In this document: positions 15,220 through 25,022 of the stretch, piece after piece | Layout: each line of letters begins with the position of its first letter | How positions within the stretch are numbered: position 1 is the stretch's first letter | NCBI RefSeq assembly: GCF_000421465.1 | Contig: NZ_ATXB01000001.1 | Location: forward strand, 2,077,001-2,141,000 | From: Methylohalobius crimeensis 10Ki | GTDB lineage: Bacteria; Pseudomonadota; Gammaproteobacteria; Methylococcales; Methylothermaceae | Direction: 5' to 3' | DNA length: 64,000 nt | Translations under genes and position numbers: made by a program | Notes under the pieces: generated by a model | What the model saw: the letters and a program-made list of their open reading frames with translations, nothing else | What the model was told of the DNA's origin: nothing | Databases searched by the model: none

Positions 15220-16434
15220 ATGTCCGCAATGTTCGACGCCACCCTTGAAGCAAACAGGCCACACCCCGAGCGGTTACCGACCGGGGCAAACTTTGGGCTC
15301 TTCTATCTGGCACTCTGCGCCTTGGTGCTCTTGCCGCTTTCGGGCTGTGGCAAATCCGAGCAGCAAGCCGCACCGGAGGCACCCCCACCGGAGGTCAAAA
15401 TCGCTCAACCCGTCCAGCGGGAAGTGATGGAATGGGATGAATATCCGGGCAAGATCGAAGCGGTGGAGTCGGTCGAGGTGCGCGCCCGCGTGGACGGCTA
15501 TCTGGAAAAAGTCAACTTCGAGGCCGGCGATCGGGTGAAACAGGGCGATCTGTTGTTCATCATCGATCCGCGACCCTTCCAAGCCGAGTTAAACCGCGCT
15601 CAAGCGGAATTGGAAGAATCCAAGGCCCGTCTGGAACTCGCCCGCAGCAATCTGGCGCGCGCCGAGCAACTGCTCGAGAAACATTTCATTTCCCGGGAGG
15701 AATACGATGCGCGCCGGGCCGAAGTCAAGCAAGCGCGCGCCGCGGTAAGGTCCGCCGAAGCCGACGTGGAGATGGCAAGGCTGAATCTGGAATTCACTCA
15801 AGTCCGCTCCCCCATTGACGGGGTCGTCGGCCGCGAACTGATCACCGAGGGCAATCTGGTGAAAGGCGGAGGCGCCGACGCCACCCAACTCACCTTCATC
15901 GTTTCCATCGACCCTGTCTATGCTTATGTGGCCGTGGATGAAAAATCGGCACTCGAATACCGGCGCCTTGCCGAACAAGGCGTGTTTCCCAAGGGGAGCG
16001 TCGCGATGGAACTCGCCTTGGCGAACGAAGCGGGCTACGCCTATAAAGGACAGATCGATTATGAGTCGCCGCGCTTCGAGGTCGCCACCGGCACCCAGAT
16101 GTTACGGGGCGTGTTCGCCAATCCGGAGGGACTCCTCAAACCCGGTTTGTTCGTGCGGGCCCGAGTCCCGGCAAGCGTTCCCTATCAAGCGATCCTGTTG
16201 CCCGATCGGGCAATCGCTTCCAGCTTGGCCCAGAAAATCGTCTGGGTGATGGACGAGAACAACCAGGTTGCTTCCCGTCAAGTAACGTTGGGGCCTCTGG
16301 TTGAGGGGCTTAGAGTCATCCGGGAAGGATTGAAGCCGGATGAATGGGTCGTCGTGGAAGGCATACAAAAGCTGAAGCCCGACATCCGAGTGAACCCCGA
16401 ACGGATGACCGCCACGCCCACCGAACCGCGCTGA
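15220..16434 (+). CDS. RND efflux periplasmic adaptor (membrane fusion protein) lipoprotein
   Basis: A 404-residue AcrA/MexA-type adaptor. An N-terminal hydrophobic stretch (FGLFYLALCALVLLPLSG) ends in the lipobox LSGC at about 40-43, so the protein should be lipid-anchored in the inner membrane. Then follow the lipoyl half-motifs (VDGYLEKVNFEAGDRVKQGDLLFIID), a long alpha-helical hairpin at about 122-190 rich in Glu, Ala and Arg, the second lipoyl half (RSPIDGVVG) and a beta-barrel domain. GGAG about nine bases before the ATG supports this start. It is the first gene of the operon and lies 12 bases before the pump gene. Confidence 0.95.
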   Translation: MSAMFDATLEANRPHPERLPTGANFGLFYLALCALVLLPLSGCGKSEQQAAPEAPPPEVKIAQPVQREVMEWDEYPGKIEAVESVEVRARVDGYLEKVNFEAGDRVKQGDLLFIIDPRPFQAELNRAQAELEESKARLELARSNLARAEQLLEKHFISREEYDARRAEVKQARAAVRSAEADVEMARLNLEFTQVRSPIDGVVGRELITEGNLVKGGGADATQLTFIVSIDPVYAYVAVDEKSALEYRRLAEQGVFPKGSVAMELALANEAGYAYKGQIDYESPRFEVATGTQMLRGVFANPEGLLKPGLFVRARVPASVPYQAILLPDRAIASSLAQKIVWVMDENNQVASRQVTLGPLVEGLRVIREGLKPDEWVVVEGIQKLKPDIRVNPERMTATPTEPR

Positions 16435-16446
16435 TCGAAAGCCACT

Positions 16447-19400
16447 ATGGGAAAATTCACGCACTTTTTCATCGACCGCCCGATCTTCGCATCGGTTCTG
16501 TCCATCGTCATCGTCCTGGTGGGCGGACTGTCGCTGTTCGCCCTGCCCGTGGCCCAGTACCCTCAAATCGCCCCGCCCACGGTGGTGGTGAGCACCGCCT
16601 ACCCGGGCGCCGACGCTCAAGTGGTCACCGATACCGTGGCCACGCCCATCGAGCAGGAGGTCAACGGCGTCGAAAACATGCTGTACATGTCCTCCAAATC
16701 CGGCAACGACGGATCGATGTCCCTCACCATCACCTTCAAACCCGGCACCGACGTGGACATGGCCCAAGTACTGGTTCAAAATCGGGTCGCGATGGCCGAA
16801 CCCAGGCTACCGGAGGAGGTCAGGCGCCAGGGCATCAGCGTCAGGAAACGCAGCCCCGACCTCAGCCTGGTGATCAACTTGATCTCGCCCGACGGGCGCT
16901 ACGACAGCGCCTACCTCAGCAATTACGCCCTGATCCATGTCAAGGACACCCTAACACGCCTGCCGGGCGTCGGCGATGTGGTGATTTTCGGCGCGCGCGA
17001 CTACAGCATGCGAATTTGGCTGGACCCGGAAAAGGTGGCCTCGGTCAACCTGACCGCCTCCGATATTGTCCGGGCGTTGCGCGAGCAAAACATGCAGGTC
17101 GCCTCGGGCGTGGTGGGCCAACCGCCCACGGCGGGGCGGGTCGATTTCCAGTACACCGTGACCACCCTGGGACGGTTGACGGAGGCCGAGCAATTCGCCG
17201 ACATCGTGATCAAAACCGGCGAGGACGGCGAAATTACCCGGCTCAAGGATGTGGCCCGCATCGAACTGGGGGCGCAGGATTATACCTCCAAGCTGTATCT
17301 GGACGGCGAACCCAGCGTCGGTCTGGCGATTTTCCAGTTGCCGGGGTCCAATGCCCTGGAGACCAAGCGCGCAGTGATGGCGGCTCTGGAAAAGCTCAAG
17401 CCCGGTTTTCCGGCGGGACTCGACTATACCCTGGGCTACGATACCGTGGTGTTCGTGGAGCAATCGCTCAAAGCGGTGGTCAAGACCCTGTTCGAGGCCA
17501 TTCTGCTGGTGGTGGTCGTGGTGGTGGTATTCCTGCAGAACTGGCGCGCCAGCATGATTCCCTTGATCGCCGTGCCGGTGTCCCTTATCGGCACCTTCGC
17601 GGTGATGGTCGCCCTGGGCGTCTCCTTGAACACCCTATCCCTGTTGAGTCTGGTCCTGGCCATCGGGGTGGTGGTGGACGACGCCATCGTGGTGGTGGAA
17701 AACGTGGAGCGCCATCTCGCCCTGGGGGAAGAAGTCCGCGAAGCGACCCGCCGGGCGATGAACGAAGTGGTGGGCCCGATCATCGCCACGTCCCTGGTAT
17801 TGGTGGCGGTGTTCTTGCCCAGCGCTTTCATCGGCGGGGTGTCGGGCGCGTTCTACAACCAGTTCGCCCTGACCATCGCGGTCTCCACCGTGATTTCCAC
17901 CTTCAATTCGCTGACCCTGAGCCCGGCTCTTTGTGCCCTGTTGCTGGGACGCGCCCATCATAACCCGGACCTGCTGACCCGTTTCATCAACCGCACCTTC
18001 GGTTGGTTCTTCGACGGCTTCAATTGGATATTCGAGCACTTGAGCGCCGGCTACGCACGCCTGGTGCGCCACATCATCCGCATGGCGGTCATCGTGATCG
18101 TGCTTTACGTGGGGCTCAACGGACTCAACTTGGCCTTGTTCAAAAACGTCCCCAAGGGCTTCATTCCTCCCCAGGACCAGGGCTACCTGATCCTCTACGC
18201 GCAATTGCCCGACGCCGCCTCCCTGGACCGCACGGACGCCATGATCCAAAAAGCTTCCCAAATCATTCGGGAAACCGAAGGCATCTCCCACCTCTTCGCC
18301 TACGCCGGATGGTCGCTTTTGACCGGCGCCAGCCAGCCCAACGTAGCCACCATGTTCGCCCGCCTCGAGCCGTTCGCCCAGCGCACCGACCCGGGGCTTT
18401 CCGCCGATGCCATCCTGGCCACGCTGAACCGCCGGTTGGCGGAAATCGAGGAAGCGCACGTTTCCGTGTTCGCCCCTCCGCCGGTCCGAGGAATGAGCCG
18501 GGTGGGCGGCTTCAAGCTGGAGGTTCAGGACCGCTCCGGCGCCGGGCCGGAAGCGCTCAAGCAAGTCACCACCGACTTCATTGCCCGCGCCAACCGGCAA
18601 CCGGGGATCGCGGGGGTGTTTACCACTTTCCGATCCGACGTGCCGCAGCTTTACCTCGATGTGGACCGAAGCCGGGTAAAATCCATGGATATCGCCCTCG
18701 GCGACGTGTTCGACACGTTACAAATTTACTTGGGCTCGCTTTATGTGAACGACTTCAACCGCTTCGGCCGGACTTATCAGGTGCTGGCCCAGGCGGAAGC
18801 CGACGCCCGCATGTATCCGGTCGACATCACCCGGCTTAAAACGCGCAATGCCGACGGCGGAATGGTCCCCCTCGGCTCCGTGCTGGAGGTCCGGGAAATT
18901 ACCGGGCCGGACGTGCTGACGCGCTACAACATGTACTTGGCCGCCGAGGTCAACGGCGGCACCCTTCCCGGGACCAGCTCCGGCGAAGCGATCCAGCGCA
19001 TGGCACAGGTGGCGCAACAATCCCTACCCCCGGGATTCGGTTTCGAATGGACCGAAGTCAGCTTGCAGGAAGTGATGGCGGGCAACACCGCGCTCATCGT
19101 ATTCCCCTTGAGCGTGGTGTTCGTGTTCTTGGTGCTGGCCGCCCAATACGAGAGCTGGTCGCTGCCTTTCGCGGTCATCCTCATCGCGCCCATGTGCCTG
19201 CTCGCGTCCATGACCGGTATCTGGCTGCGCGGGATGGAAAACAATATTTTCACCCAGATCGGCTTCATCCTGTTGATCGCCCTGGCGGCCAAGAACGCCA
19301 TTTTGATCGTCGAGTTCGCCAAACAGCGCCAAGAGAGCGGCCTGAATCGCTTCAAGGCGGCGGTGGAAGCGGCGAGGATTCGACTGCGACCGATCCTGAT

Positions 19401-19635
19401 GACCTCCTTTACCTTCATCCTGGGTGTGTTCCCGCTGGTGATCGCCCAAGGAGCCGGCGCGGAGGCGCGCCGGATTTTGGGCACCACCGTGTTTAGCGGT
19501 ATGATCGGCCTTACCCTGTTCGGCCTCATGCTGACACCGGTATTCTATGTCGTCGTTCAAGCATTGGCCGAACGGATGCGCAAGCGTTCTCCCGCGCCGC
19601 AGAAAGCTTCATCCAATCATCAAGGCAAAGCATGA
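16447..19635 (+). CDS. RND multidrug efflux permease (HAE1 family, AcrB/MexB-like)
   Basis: A full-length 1062-residue inner-membrane pump beginning MGKFTHFFIDRPIFASVLSI, as HAE1 proteins do. Twelve transmembrane helices and two large periplasmic loops are evident. The proton-relay aspartates appear in LAIGVVVDDAIVVVENVE in TM4. The porter-domain junction GFIPPQDQGYLI and a C-terminal repeat-half (FILLIALAAKNAILIVEFA) are intact. It uses the proton gradient to expel hydrophobic or amphipathic compounds through the adaptor upstream and the TolC-type channel downstream. Its stop overlaps a possible start of the channel gene (ATGA at 19632). Substrates are not predictable. Confidence 0.97.
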   Translation: MGKFTHFFIDRPIFASVLSIVIVLVGGLSLFALPVAQYPQIAPPTVVVSTAYPGADAQVVTDTVATPIEQEVNGVENMLYMSSKSGNDGSMSLTITFKPGTDVDMAQVLVQNRVAMAEPRLPEEVRRQGISVRKRSPDLSLVINLISPDGRYDSAYLSNYALIHVKDTLTRLPGVGDVVIFGARDYSMRIWLDPEKVASVNLTASDIVRALREQNMQVASGVVGQPPTAGRVDFQYTVTTLGRLTEAEQFADIVIKTGEDGEITRLKDVARIELGAQDYTSKLYLDGEPSVGLAIFQLPGSNALETKRAVMAALEKLKPGFPAGLDYTLGYDTVVFVEQSLKAVVKTLFEAILLVVVVVVVFLQNWRASMIPLIAVPVSLIGTFAVMVALGVSLNTLSLLSLVLAIGVVVDDAIVVVENVERHLALGEEVREATRRAMNEVVGPIIATSLVLVAVFLPSAFIGGVSGAFYNQFALTIAVSTVISTFNSLTLSPALCALLLGRAHHNPDLLTRFINRTFGWFFDGFNWIFEHLSAGYARLVRHIIRMAVIVIVLYVGLNGLNLALFKNVPKGFIPPQDQGYLILYAQLPDAASLDRTDAMIQKASQIIRETEGISHLFAYAGWSLLTGASQPNVATMFARLEPFAQRTDPGLSADAILATLNRRLAEIEEAHVSVFAPPPVRGMSRVGGFKLEVQDRSGAGPEALKQVTTDFIARANRQPGIAGVFTTFRSDVPQLYLDVDRSRVKSMDIALGDVFDTLQIYLGSLYVNDFNRFGRTYQVLAQAEADARMYPVDITRLKTRNADGGMVPLGSVLEVREITGPDVLTRYNMYLAAEVNGGTLPGTSSGEAIQRMAQVAQQSLPPGFGFEWTEVSLQEVMAGNTALIVFPLSVVFVFLVLAAQYESWSLPFAVILIAPMCLLASMTGIWLRGMENNIFTQIGFILLIALAAKNAILIVEFAKQRQESGLNRFKAAVEAARIRLRPILMTSFTFILGVFPLVIAQGAGAEARRILGTTVFSGMIGLTLFGLMLTPVFYVVVQALAERMRKRSPAPQKASSNHQGKA

Positions 19636-19706
19636 CAGGTGTGCCAATCATGCCCCGGATCGGATTGTTCGTTTTTAGGTCGCAAATCACATACAAGGTA
19701 GGTCGC

Positions 19707-21158
19707 ATGTTCCATAAACCTTTTCTTTGCTGGTGGTTGTGCCTGAGCCTGTTCTCGGCTCAAGCCGCCGCCGACAATCTGCTGGACATTTACCAGCTCG
19801 CGCTTCAGAACGACCCCACCTTCCGGGCGGCTCAAGCCAGTCTGCGCGCCGGACTGGAAGAAGAAAACCTGGGCCTGGCGGGACTTTTGCCCCAGGTCAA
19901 CGTGGACGCCGGATTCGGCCTGAATCGGACGGAAAGCCGGGGGCAATTTCCCGCCGGGGGCACACTCTTTCCCAGCAACACGGACGTGGGGACCGAAACC
20001 AAAACCTGGGGGGTCAGCTTGGAGCAACCCATCTTCGACCTTTCGGCCTGGTTCCGTTTCCGACGCGGCCAGGAATTGACCGAACAGGCCAAAGCCCAAT
20101 TCTCCGCCGACCAACAGGATCTCATTATTCGCGTGGCGGAAGCCTATGTGGAGGTATTGCGCGCCCTGGCCAATCTGCGAGCATCCCGAGCCCAGGAGGA
20201 CGCTACCCAGCGTCAATTGGAGCAAGCTCGGGAACGCTTCGAGGTGGGGCTGGTGGCGATCACCGATGTCCGCGACGCCGAAGCCGCCCACGACCTGGCG
20301 GTCGCCAACCGGCTGGCGGACGAAGGCGCACTCAGGGTGGCGCAGGAGCAATTGTCCATCCTCACCGGCCGGCAACATAAAGACTTTTGGGTCCTCCAGG
20401 AAGACTATCCGGTGGTCGACCCCGACCCCCTCGACCGCGACGAATGGGTCAAATTCGCCCGCCAACACAATTACGACATCAAGGTCGCAGTCCTTTCCCA
20501 GGACGCCGCGATGCAGGCGGCGCGGGCGGCCGGCGCCGAACACCTGCCCAAAATCACCGCCAACATGAGCTATTCGGAAAATCGTTCCGAGAACGATTAC
20601 AACAACCTCAGCCCCAGACCGGGGGAACAGCGCTATACCAATTTTCCGCGGAACACGAATCAAGGCGCCTTGTCGCTGAACGTCACCATGCCCCTATTCG
20701 CCGGAGGTGGCATCAGCGCCGCCCGGCGCCAGGCCTATGCGGAATACGAGCGCGCCCAGGAGGATTATCTGGGGGCGCTGCGCAACACCGTTCAAGGCAC
20801 CCGAGCAGAATATATCAACGTGGTCACCGATGTCGCCCGGATCCAAGCCCGCAATCAGGCCATCGTTTCCAACCGGTCCTCGCTCGAGGCCACCGAGGCC
20901 GGTTATCAGGCCGGCACCCGCACTCTCGTCGACGTCCTCATTGCCGTCCGAACCCTCTACTCGGCAATCCGCGATTACGCCAACTCCCGCTTGGATTACG
21001 TCCTGGCCAAGCTACGCCTAAAGCGTAATGCGGGCACCTTGAGCCCGGCGGATATTCGCGAATTGAATCGGTGGCTGGAAAAGCCATCGCCCGAGGAAGC
21101 GAAAGAAACCAGCACGGAGGAATTGCCGGAATACGACCCTTCCCAGGCCGTCGAGTAA
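19707..21158 (+). CDS. TolC-family outer membrane efflux channel
   Basis: About 483 residues from the ATG at 19707, which begins a clean signal peptide (MFHKPFLCWWLCLSLFSAQAAA). The frame is open back to an ATG at 19632, overlapping the pump stop, but that would put 25 unlike residues ahead of the signal sequence. The mature protein has the duplicated TolC architecture: DNLLDIYQLALQNDPTFRAAQASL at the start, long helical segments, and a second repeat starting near KVAVLSQDAAMQAARAAGAEHLPKI. SLNVTMPLFAGGG marks the second strand pair. It probably serves both the RND pump and the ABC exporter encoded after it. Confidence 0.93.
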   Translation: MFHKPFLCWWLCLSLFSAQAAADNLLDIYQLALQNDPTFRAAQASLRAGLEEENLGLAGLLPQVNVDAGFGLNRTESRGQFPAGGTLFPSNTDVGTETKTWGVSLEQPIFDLSAWFRFRRGQELTEQAKAQFSADQQDLIIRVAEAYVEVLRALANLRASRAQEDATQRQLEQARERFEVGLVAITDVRDAEAAHDLAVANRLADEGALRVAQEQLSILTGRQHKDFWVLQEDYPVVDPDPLDRDEWVKFARQHNYDIKVAVLSQDAAMQAARAAGAEHLPKITANMSYSENRSENDYNNLSPRPGEQRYTNFPRNTNQGALSLNVTMPLFAGGGISAARRQAYAEYERAQEDYLGALRNTVQGTRAEYINVVTDVARIQARNQAIVSNRSSLEATEAGYQAGTRTLVDVLIAVRTLYSAIRDYANSRLDYVLAKLRLKRNAGTLSPADIRELNRWLEKPSPEEAKETSTEELPEYDPSQAVE

Positions 21159-21161
21159 ATC

Positions 21162-22190
21162 ATGAAGAAAGCTGTCGGCATCATGTTGATCCTGGCGGGA
21201 TTCGCGGTCGTCGGCTATTGGTTTTGGCAATATCCTCCCCGGGAAAGCCCGGATAAACTTACCCTATACGGCAACATCGAACTGCGCGAAGTGGATTTGG
21301 CCATCAACGGCTCCGAACGCATCGCCACGGTGCATTTATGGGAGGGGGACCGGGTGGAAAAGGGACAACTGCTGGCCGAACTCAAGTTGGAACGGTTTCA
21401 GGCCCAGGTGGAAAATCTTCAAGCGCAGGTCGCCGCTCAAAAAGCGCGGGTGGATAAACTCAATGCCGGCAGCCGCCCCCAAGAAATTCAGCGGGCCCGC
21501 GCCGAACTGGAGGAAGCCGAAGCCCAGCAACAAATCGCCTGGCTCACCTATCGGCGCCTGCAAAAACTTCTGCCGCGCAAATTGGTTTCCCCCGAGGCGG
21601 TGGACCAGGCCCGAGCCGACGCGGAAGCCGCCACCGCGCGCCGCCAGGCCTCGGAGGAAACCCTGAGCCTGGCCGTCGAGGGCCCTCGCCGGGAAGACAT
21701 CGCCGCCGCCCGAGCCACGCTCGCGGCCTATCGCGCCCAACTGGCTCTGGCTCGACAAAAACTGAAGGATGCGCGTCTCTACGCCCCCGCCGACGGCATC
21801 ATCCGCAACCGTATTCTGGAGCCCGGCGATATGGCCAGCCCCCAGCGCCCGGTATATACCTTGGCCCTGAGCGACCCGCTGTGGGCCCGGGTGTATGTGT
21901 CGGAACCGGATCTGGGCAAAATCAAACCGGGCATGGCCGCCACCCTTTTTACCGACAGTTTTCCGGACAAAAGCTATTCGGGCTGGATCGGCTACATCTC
22001 CCCCACCGCCGAATTCACTCCCCAAACGGTGCAAACCGAGGAACTCAGAACCCACCTGGTCTATCAAGTGCGGGTTTACGTCTGCAACCCGGAAGGGGAA
22101 TTGCGCCTGGGAATGCCGGTGACGGTGCATATTCCCCTCGGGGACCACCGAACCATGGCGTCGGAGTTGCCGTGTCGAGAGGCACCCTGA
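21162..22190 (+). CDS. HlyD/YbhG-type membrane fusion protein of an ABC exporter
   Basis: A 342-residue protein, anchored by an uncleaved N-terminal helix (MKKAVGIMLILAGFAVVGYWFW). Residues 35-75 carry the lipoyl half (NIELREVDLAINGSERIATVHLWEGDRV), followed by a 130-residue coiled coil rich in Gln, Ala and Arg, then LYAPADGIIRNRILEPGDMA and a beta-barrel domain. The match is to the YbhG/YhiI group that works with two-NBD ATPases and ABC-2 permeases. It begins three bases after the TolC gene and overlaps the ATPase gene by 19 bases. Confidence 0.93.
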   Translation: MKKAVGIMLILAGFAVVGYWFWQYPPRESPDKLTLYGNIELREVDLAINGSERIATVHLWEGDRVEKGQLLAELKLERFQAQVENLQAQVAAQKARVDKLNAGSRPQEIQRARAELEEAEAQQQIAWLTYRRLQKLLPRKLVSPEAVDQARADAEAATARRQASEETLSLAVEGPRREDIAAARATLAAYRAQLALARQKLKDARLYAPADGIIRNRILEPGDMASPQRPVYTLALSDPLWARVYVSEPDLGKIKPGMAATLFTDSFPDKSYSGWIGYISPTAEFTPQTVQTEELRTHLVYQVRVYVCNPEGELRLGMPVTVHIPLGDHRTMASELPCREAP

Positions 22191-23911
22191 GCGCCGTCCG
22201 ACTGGAAGGCGTCTGCAAATCCTTCTCCGGACCCGCCGGTCCGGTCCGGGCGTTGAATCATATCAGTGTCGATCTTCGCGCCGGCCAGATCACCGGCCTG
22301 ATCGGCCCAGACGGGGCCGGCAAAACCACTCTGATACGTACGATCGCCGGCCTCTTGGCTCCGGACACCGGTCAAATCAGCGTTCTGGGCCAGAATCTCG
22401 TTCAAGACGCCCTCTCCGCACAGCGACAATTAGGCTACATGCCCCAGCGTTTCGGCCTCTACGGAGAGCTCTCGGTTCAAGAAAACCTCAATCTGTACGC
22501 CGACCTGCAGGGATTACCGGCTGCCGAGCGTCCCGATCGCTTTCATGAACTTTTGACCATCACCGGTTTGGCCCCCTTCACCGACCGCTTGGCGAGGCGT
22601 TTGTCGGGGGGCATGAAACAAAAGTTGGGACTGTCCTGCGTTTTGGTCGGCAATCCCCGCCTGTTGCTCTTGGACGAACCCACGGTGGGCGTGGACCCCC
22701 TGTCGCGTCGCGAATTGTGGCGAATCATCTATCGTCAAGTGGAAGAAAAAGGCGTCACGGTCATTCTCAGTACCGCCTATCTGGACGAAGCCGAACGCTG
22801 TCAGGAAGTTCTATTGATGCATCAAGGCGAGCTGATCGATCAAGGCAGTCCCCGCCGCTACGTTCAGGCCATGGCTGGACGCAGCTGGCAGGCGGCCGTT
22901 CCCAAGGAAATTTCCAAACGCGCTTTTGTCCAGCAAATGGCGGACTTGTCCGATGTCGTCGACGCCGTCATTCTGGGAGACAAGGTGCATGTCGTGACCC
23001 GGACTGAAACCCCTCCCGAGCCGCGGCCAAACAAGACGGCGGAAGCCCGCCCCGTCTTTCAAACCGTCCCGCCCCGCTTGGAAGATTACTTCATCGCCGT
23101 CCTCGCCGAGCGAATCGATCGCCGGCCGGCGGCCGTGGATCTGGGCAGGGCGCAAGTGAAACAAGACAAAGAGGCAGTGATCACGGTCAACAATCTCAAG
23201 CGTCGATTCGGTCGTTTCTATGCGGTCGATGGGATCGACTTCGAAGTTTACCGCGGCGAAGTATTCGGCCTCCTGGGAGCCAACGGCGCCGGCAAGACCG
23301 CCACCTTCAGAATGCTCTGCGGCCTGCTGCCGGTGAGCGAGGGCGAAGCCAGAGTCGCCGGGGTGGACTTGCGCAAAGCGCCGGCCCGGGTCCGCGCTCG
23401 GCTGGGCTACATGGCGCAACATTTTTCCCTTTACGGCCACCTCAGCGTGGACGAGAACCTGAACTTTTTCAGCGGCGTTTACGGTCTCCGCGGACGCGAG
23501 CAACGTCAGCGAATCCGGTGGGCGCTGACCGCCTTGGAATTGGAGCCGTTCCGCCGGCAACCCGCCGCCCATCTCGCTCTCGGCTACCAACAACGTCTGG
23601 CGCTGGCCTGCGCCCTGCTTCATAGCCCCGAAATTCTGTTTCTGGACGAACCCACCTCCGGAACCGACCCCTTGGCACGCCGGGAATTCTGGCAACGGAT
23701 CAACAATCTGGCGAAACAGGGCGTGACCGTATTGGTAACCACCCACTTCATGGAAGAAGCCGAGTACACCGACCGTCTGTTGATTATGCAGGCAGGTAAA
23801 GTACTTGCCGCCGGGACGCCCCGAGACATCCGCCGGCGTGCTCGCACTCCGGAAAATCCGACACCGACGTTGGAAGACGCCTTCATTCAGTTGATTGAAA
23901 ATTCGCTATGA
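22172..23911 (+). CDS. ABC exporter ATPase with two fused nucleotide-binding domains (YbhF type)
   Basis: A 579-residue protein from a GTG at 22172, six bases after GGAG; this start fits the YbhF N-terminus. NBD1 (about 5-235) has Walker A GPDGAGKTT, signature LSGGMKQK and Walker B LLLLDEPTVGVD. NBD2 (about 335-575) has GANGAGKTA, a degenerate signature LALGYQQR and ILFLDEPTSGTD, plus TTHFMEEAEY. The weak second signature is also seen in YbhF. The linker carries a short accessory segment around residue 260-320. It couples ATP hydrolysis to the two permeases that follow and overlaps the first one by ATGA. The open frame that extends further 5' lies within the fusion protein gene and is not counted. 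Confidence 0.93.
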   Translation: MSRGTLSAVRLEGVCKSFSGPAGPVRALNHISVDLRAGQITGLIGPDGAGKTTLIRTIAGLLAPDTGQISVLGQNLVQDALSAQRQLGYMPQRFGLYGELSVQENLNLYADLQGLPAAERPDRFHELLTITGLAPFTDRLARRLSGGMKQKLGLSCVLVGNPRLLLLDEPTVGVDPLSRRELWRIIYRQVEEKGVTVILSTAYLDEAERCQEVLLMHQGELIDQGSPRRYVQAMAGRSWQAAVPKEISKRAFVQQMADLSDVVDAVILGDKVHVVTRTETPPEPRPNKTAEARPVFQTVPPRLEDYFIAVLAERIDRRPAAVDLGRAQVKQDKEAVITVNNLKRRFGRFYAVDGIDFEVYRGEVFGLLGANGAGKTATFRMLCGLLPVSEGEARVAGVDLRKAPARVRARLGYMAQHFSLYGHLSVDENLNFFSGVYGLRGREQRQRIRWALTALELEPFRRQPAAHLALGYQQRLALACALLHSPEILFLDEPTSGTDPLARREFWQRINNLAKQGVTVLVTTHFMEEAEYTDRLLIMQAGKVLAAGTPRDIRRRARTPENPTPTLEDAFIQLIENSL

Positions 23912-25020
23912 ACCGTCGCCTTATCGGACTCATTCGCAAGGAATTCATCCAGATCGTCCGGGACCCTTCCAGCATCGCCATCGCATTTGCCTTGCCGCTG
24001 GTATTGCTGCTTTTGTTCGGTTACGGCGTTTCCCTGGATGCCAAGGCGGTCCCCCTGGCTCTGGTGGTCGAGCGGCCGGACAACAGTAGCCAGGATTTTC
24101 TCAGCGGTTTTTATCGGTCCGAATATTTTACCCCGTTGCGTGTCGCCACTCTGAGGGAAGCGCAAACGCTGCTGTTGGCGAAGCGGGTACAAGGCATCGT
24201 GCATCTGCGCGAAGACTTCACCCGCCGCCTCAAAAAGGGTGACGGCGTCCTCATCCAGCTCATCGTGAACGGAATCGACGCCAACACGGCGCGCCTCGTG
24301 CAAGGATACGTCACCGGCGTGTGGAATCAATGGCTCGAACGTCGCTCCTTGAAGATGAAATCCTCTTCCATTCTTCCCATAGAGGTGGAGCAGCGGATTT
24401 GGTTCAATCCCGAGGTGAAAAGCCGTCGCTTTCTGGTGCCGGGGCTGATCGCCGTCATCATGACCCTCATCGGCGCCATGCTGACCGCCCTGGTGGTGGC
24501 GCGGGAGTGGGAGCGGGGCACCATGGAGGCAATCATGTCGACGCCGGTTTCGATCGGCGAAATTCTCTTGGGGAAGCTGATCCCCTATTTTCTCCTCGGC
24601 ACGGGCGGGTTGTTGCTGTCGGTGGCGATGGCGGTATGGCTGTTCGAGGTCCCCTTGCGCGGATCGTTCTGGCTGCTGTGGCTGGCTTCGTCGGTGTTTT
24701 TGTTGGTGGCGCTGGGCATGGGGTTTCTGATTTCCACCGTGACCAAAAATCAGTTCGTGGCCGGACAAATCGCCATCATCGTTACCTATCTGCCCGCCTT
24801 CATTTTATCCGGCTTCATTTTCGCCATTCACAGCATGCCCACCGTCATCCAGTGGATCACGTTTCTGGTGCCGGCCCGCTACTACGTGGCGATCCTGCAA
24901 ACCCAATTCCTTGCCGGCGACATCTGGCCGGTCATCTGGCCCAACCTCCTCGCCTTGACCGGCATGGCCGTGTTTTTCCTGGGGCGCACCCGACAACTTT
25001 CCCGCAAGCGACTGGAATAA
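23908..25020 (+). CDS. ABC-2 type permease (YbhS-like), first subunit
   Basis: A 370-residue permease. The amino end has the typical LIRKEFIQIVRDPSSIAIAFALPLVLLLLFGYGVSLD helix, followed by a large periplasmic domain (about 45-175) and five further membrane segments. The motif AREWERGTMEAIMSTPVSIGEILLGKLIPYFLLG marks the ABC2_membrane_3 family, and the loop PSGF-like segment LSGFIFAIHSMPTVIQWITFLVPARYYV is present. The start ATG shares four bases with the ATPase stop. It forms a heterodimer with the next gene product. Confidence 0.94.
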   Translation: MNRRLIGLIRKEFIQIVRDPSSIAIAFALPLVLLLLFGYGVSLDAKAVPLALVVERPDNSSQDFLSGFYRSEYFTPLRVATLREAQTLLLAKRVQGIVHLREDFTRRLKKGDGVLIQLIVNGIDANTARLVQGYVTGVWNQWLERRSLKMKSSSILPIEVEQRIWFNPEVKSRRFLVPGLIAVIMTLIGAMLTALVVAREWERGTMEAIMSTPVSIGEILLGKLIPYFLLGTGGLLLSVAMAVWLFEVPLRGSFWLLWLASSVFLLVALGMGFLISTVTKNQFVAGQIAIIVTYLPAFILSGFIFAIHSMPTVIQWITFLVPARYYVAILQTQFLAGDIWPVIWPNLLALTGMAVFFLGRTRQLSRKRLE

Positions 25021-25022
25021 TC

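Noticed and set aside
19632-19706. Early ATG of the TolC-type gene
   Set aside because: It would place 25 residues before a complete signal peptide; the ATG at 19707 is better.
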